From positions 1-6,283 of the forward strand of contig NZ_CAXLML010000125.1 of assembly GCF_964187505.1 (NCBI RefSeq): 6,283 nucleotides of DNA, written 5' to 3'. The translations under genes were made by a program, and so were the position numbers. Positions 5,098 to 6,283 of this stretch are shown here, piece after piece. Below the pieces are notes generated by a model that had not been told where the DNA came from, ran no database searches, and saw only the letters and a program-made list of their open reading frames with translations. How positions within the stretch are numbered: position 1 is the stretch's first letter; the number at the start of each line of letters is the position of its first letter. Origin of the DNA: Chordibacter forsetii (GTDB taxonomy: Bacteria; Verrucomicrobiota; Verrucomicrobiia; Opitutales; Seribacteraceae).

Positions 5098-6276
5098 ATG
5101 GCTAAGAAAAAACCCTTGCGCATCGGACTGATCGGATATGGCTTCATGGGCCGTACCCATTCCAACGCATTCCGTAAAGTACCCAACTTCTTTCCGGAGT
5201 TGAAGTATGAACCCCAACTCGCTGCCGTTTGTGCCCGCAATAAAGACCGGGCTCAGTCATTTGCGGATCAGTGGGGCTACGAATCAGTTGAAACCGACTG
5301 GAAAAAGTTGATCGCTCGCGATGACATTGATGTCATCGACATCGCTGCTCCCAACAATGTACACCATGAAATTGCCATAGCTGCAGCCAAAGCAGGCAAG
5401 GCAATTCTTTGTGAAAAGCCCCTCGCATTAGATTGTAAGGAAGGTGAAGAAATGGTTCGCGAAGTGGAAAAAGCGGGTGTGGCCAACATGGTTTGGTACA
5501 ACTATCGTCGTATTCCTGCGGTTACTATGGCCAAAGAAATGATCGACGAAGGTCGCTTGGGAAAGGTTTATCATTATCGTTCTAACTTCCTTCAGGACTG
5601 GACCATCAATACTGACCTTCCCCAAGGAGGAGAAGGATTGTGGCGTTTGGATGCGAAAGTTGCAGGAAGCGGTGTGACCGGGGATTTACTCGCCCATTGT
5701 ATTGATACTGCCATTTGGTTAAACGGTCCGATTGTGGAAGTCAGTGCCATGACGGAGACCTTCATCAAGGAACGTGTGCATACTGCAACCGGAAAGAAGC
5801 AAAAGGTCACCATTGATGATGCCTGTGCTTTTCTTGCCAAGTTTGCCAACGGATCTCTTGCCATCTTTGAGTCCACCCGCTACGCACGCGGACACAAGGC
5901 ACTCTACACCTTCGAAATCAATGGAGCAGACGGTTCCCTCTTCTGGGACTTGCACGACCTTCACAAACTTGACTACTACGAGTATGACAAGGAAGATCCC
6001 AAGACCCGTGGTTGGCGTTCCATTCATGTGACCGATGGTGGAGAGCACCCCTACATGGATAAATGGTGGGTTCCAGGTCTTAATATCGGATATGAACACA
6101 GCTTCATCAATCAATTCGCCGACTTTGTAGCCGGTTATGGTTCCCGCAAAAAGCGTCCCTTACGCCCAGACTTCCGCGATGCCCTGGAAACCCAGTACAT
6201 CTGCGAAGCAGTACTTGACTCTGCTAAGTCAGGGCGCTGGAAAAAAGTAGGAAAGATTCGTTCCAAGGCTAAGTAA
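5098..6276 (+). CDS. Gfo/Idh/MocA-family NAD(P)-dependent oxidoreductase
   Basis: This 392-residue protein has the two-domain layout of the family, whose members reversibly oxidise sugars, inositols and related polyols with NAD(P). The N-terminal Rossmann fold has GLIGYGFMGRTH (10-21, GxGxxG), AAPNNVHH (83-90) and the EKP motif (106-108) with catalytic Lys107. The C-terminal substrate domain carries GDLLAHCID (195-203); Asp196 and His200 match the Asp/His pair of B. subtilis inositol dehydrogenase, with the same spacing. YNYRRIPAV (134-142) and FLQDW (164-168) recall the levoglucosan dehydrogenase-like branch, but that is memory-based and does not fix the substrate. No Tat or Sec signal peptide is present, unlike many exported PVC members, so it acts in the cytoplasm. 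It lies 56 bp after the transporter gene and probably works on the imported solute or a product of it. The ATG at 5098 is chosen because the Rossmann strand begins at residue 7. Confidence 0.93.
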   Translation: MAKKKPLRIGLIGYGFMGRTHSNAFRKVPNFFPELKYEPQLAAVCARNKDRAQSFADQWGYESVETDWKKLIARDDIDVIDIAAPNNVHHEIAIAAAKAGKAILCEKPLALDCKEGEEMVREVEKAGVANMVWYNYRRIPAVTMAKEMIDEGRLGKVYHYRSNFLQDWTINTDLPQGGEGLWRLDAKVAGSGVTGDLLAHCIDTAIWLNGPIVEVSAMTETFIKERVHTATGKKQKVTIDDACAFLAKFANGSLAIFESTRYARGHKALYTFEINGADGSLFWDLHDLHKLDYYEYDKEDPKTRGWRSIHVTDGGEHPYMDKWWVPGLNIGYEHSFINQFADFVAGYGSRKKRPLRPDFRDALETQYICEAVLDSAKSGRWKKVGKIRSKAK

Positions 6277-6283
6277 GCCTCAG

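Noticed and set aside
5719..6114. 131-codon open frame on the - strand inside the dehydrogenase gene
   Set aside because: It lies fully within a gene with clear family motifs, has no recognisable domain, and its length is typical of an antisense shadow.
1..6283. CRISPR array, tRNA/rRNA genes, insertion sequences or a novel defence-type system
   Set aside because: No regularly spaced repeats, tRNA-like folds, transposase motifs or terminal repeats were seen; the four coding genes belong to well-known families and fill nearly all the sequence.

Overview
The window is an ordinary-looking stretch of a bacterial chromosome with four complete genes, all on the + strand: glutamyl-tRNA synthetase (gltX), glutaminyl-tRNA synthetase (glnS), a large major-facilitator (MFS) transporter and a Gfo/Idh/MocA-family NAD(P)-dependent oxidoreductase. 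Base composition looks moderate (mid to high 40s percent G+C by eye, not counted). The pairing of this type of MFS protein with this type of soluble Gfo/Idh/MocA dehydrogenase, together with a bacterial GlnRS and leaders without Shine-Dalgarno sequences, suggests a Verrucomicrobiota/PVC-group organism, possibly Opitutae-like. That assignment rests on recalled family resemblance, not on a search.

Layout. Positions 1-101 hold the probable 3' end of an unidentified upstream gene (a C-terminal hydrophobic helix in frame 3, stop at 81-83) and the gltX leader. gltX (102-1610) and glnS (1660-3342) are 49 bp apart and form a translation module: both enzymes that charge tRNAs with the Glu/Gln pair sit side by side. 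Their leaders share the 10-mer CTAAAATTAT about 20 bp before each ATG, and the glnS leader has no G for 48 nt. The 118-bp gap at 3343-3460 separates this module from the next. It holds a perfect 10-bp palindrome, an 8-bp inverted repeat and -10-like sequences, so it is the most likely place for a regulated promoter.

The transporter (3461-5041) and the dehydrogenase (5098-6276) are 56 bp apart and look like a two-gene transcription unit. The transporter would import a small polar solute, probably a sugar, polyol or sugar derivative, and the cytoplasmic dehydrogenase would oxidise or reduce it or a product of it. The substrate cannot be read from the sequence. No regulator, other enzyme, RNA gene, mobile element or CRISPR array is visible, and there is no gene-free stretch longer than 118 bp.

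I found no novel multi-gene system. The points worth a second look are the side-by-side GluRS/GlnRS pair, the G-free SD-less leaders with a shared motif, an incomplete zinc site in GluRS, and the uncharacterised transporter-dehydrogenase pair.
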